Shown: positions 6,712-7,133 of the stretch, piece after piece
Layout: the number at the start of each line of letters is the position of its first letter
Numbering within the stretch: the first letter of the stretch is position 1
Assembly: GCA_003247275.1 (NCBI GenBank)
Contig: QKAA01000063.1
Span: 1 to 7,133 of the forward strand
DNA: 7,133 nucleotides
Source: a bacterium
GTDB lineage: Bacteria > Patescibacteriota > Microgenomatia > UBA1400 > RBG-16-45-19
Reading direction: 5' to 3'
Program-made: the position numbers and the translations under genes
Notes under the pieces: model-generated
Told to the model about the DNA's origin: nothing
What the model saw: only the letters and a program-made list of their open reading frames with translations
Database searches by the model: none

Positions 6712-7133
6712 TTAGCTGGCCATGTCATCAAGTTTGATGGGAGCTTCGTAACGAGGATTGCCGCGGAGAATAATCCTGTCTAGGGTTAAGGGTGAGAGCC
6801 AGGAAATAATTTCGAGGGTAAAGATGGATAATTCAAAGGCGCAAGGGATTAAGTTAGTAATGTAGTAGGCGCCCAAGCCAACCACAGTGGCGCTTCGCAA
6901 GCTATCAGTAAATAGGGTGGTGACAGTTTTTCTAATCACTTTTGGTTCGAAGCCGGCGCTTTTTGCTAAATCTCCTTTTTTAAGAATGGCAGGAACATCA
7001 AGCCACATAATGGTAAAAAAAGTGCCAATGGCAGTAATAGTGTTTAATTTTCTATTTGGAACACCAACGTCACCGCTAAATATGGCTAATGAGATATCGG
7101 TGGGAAAGTGGCGAAGGACAAAGTAACTAATAA
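6712..7133 (-). CDS. Hypothetical membrane protein, C-terminal part (runs off window)
   Basis: The frame is open from the window edge to a TAA at 6712, giving 140 codons of the C-terminal part. An internal ATG at 7008 would give 98 residues, but the frame continues upstream without a stop and with protein-like composition, so the true start is probably outside the window. Hydrophobic stretches include one around TITAIGTFFTIMWLDVPAIL, one around ATVVGLGAYYITNLIPCA and one around SIFTLEIISWL, which point to an integral membrane protein. Between the first two lies a basic loop (ILKKGDLAKSAGFEPKVIRK). The last 25 or so residues are polar, ending in KLDDMAS. I do not recognise the family. It lies 41 bases upstream of the ATPase on the same strand, and could be another transporter or an accessory membrane protein, but nothing in the visible part shows this. 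Confidence 0.65.
   Translation of the reverse strand, partial: ISYFVLRHFPTDISLAIFSGDVGVPNRKLNTITAIGTFFTIMWLDVPAILKKGDLAKSAGFEPKVIRKTVTTLFTDSLRSATVVGLGAYYITNLIPCAFELSIFTLEIISWLSPLTLDRIILRGNPRYEAPIKLDDMAS

Noticed and set aside
6887..7126. Plus-strand open frame of 79 codons near the right edge
   Set aside because: It is antisense to the open frame of the membrane protein, which continues to the window edge with consistent hydrophobic segments.

Overview
The window is a bacterial chromosomal segment of moderately low GC. Every gene I can support lies on the minus strand and intergenic spaces are very short. Layout in order of transcription (high to low coordinate): the C-terminal part of an unrecognised membrane protein (6712-7133, cut by the window edge); a complete P-type cation-transporting ATPase (4193-6670); rlmN, a radical-SAM rRNA/tRNA adenine methyltransferase (3174-4196); a 168-aa protein with a possible transglutaminase-like Cys/His/Asp arrangement (2666-3172); a 74-aa cysteine-containing protein (2418-2642); typA/bipA, a translational GTPase (556-2382); and the N-terminal membrane domain of an ABC exporter (1-556, cut by the window edge). 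No tRNA, rRNA, mobile element, CRISPR array or convincing terminator is visible.

The organism is clearly a bacterium, because TypA and RlmN are diagnostic. Compact packing, small uncharacterised proteins, a diverged TypA and near absence of Shine-Dalgarno sequences would fit a reduced-genome lineage such as Patescibacteria/CPR. That placement is inference at low to moderate confidence. TGA acts as a normal stop (it ends the ATPase and the 74-aa gene), so there is no sign of the TGA-glycine recoding found in some CPR groups.

The genes probably form two or three transcription units. The ATPase, rlmN and the 168-aa gene are tightly coupled: the ATPase and rlmN share an ATGA overlap, and the next start follows the rlmN stop by one base. 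The 74-aa gene follows after 23 bases with its own possible -10. typA has a good promoter overlapping the end of the 74-aa gene, and the ABC exporter start overlaps the typA stop. Functionally there is a translation pair (RlmN for decoding fidelity, TypA for ribosome assembly and stress), flanked by two transport proteins and two uncharacterised small proteins. I see no evidence that they make one pathway.

The points most worth a second look are: promoter -10 elements placed so close to the start codons of typA and the ATPase that the mRNAs should be nearly leaderless; a TypA whose two guanine-recognition motifs (G4 and G5) both depart from consensus; the candidate Cys-His-Asp triad in the 168-aa protein; and a G-over-C excess on the plus strand in the stretches counted, although all genes are on the minus strand.
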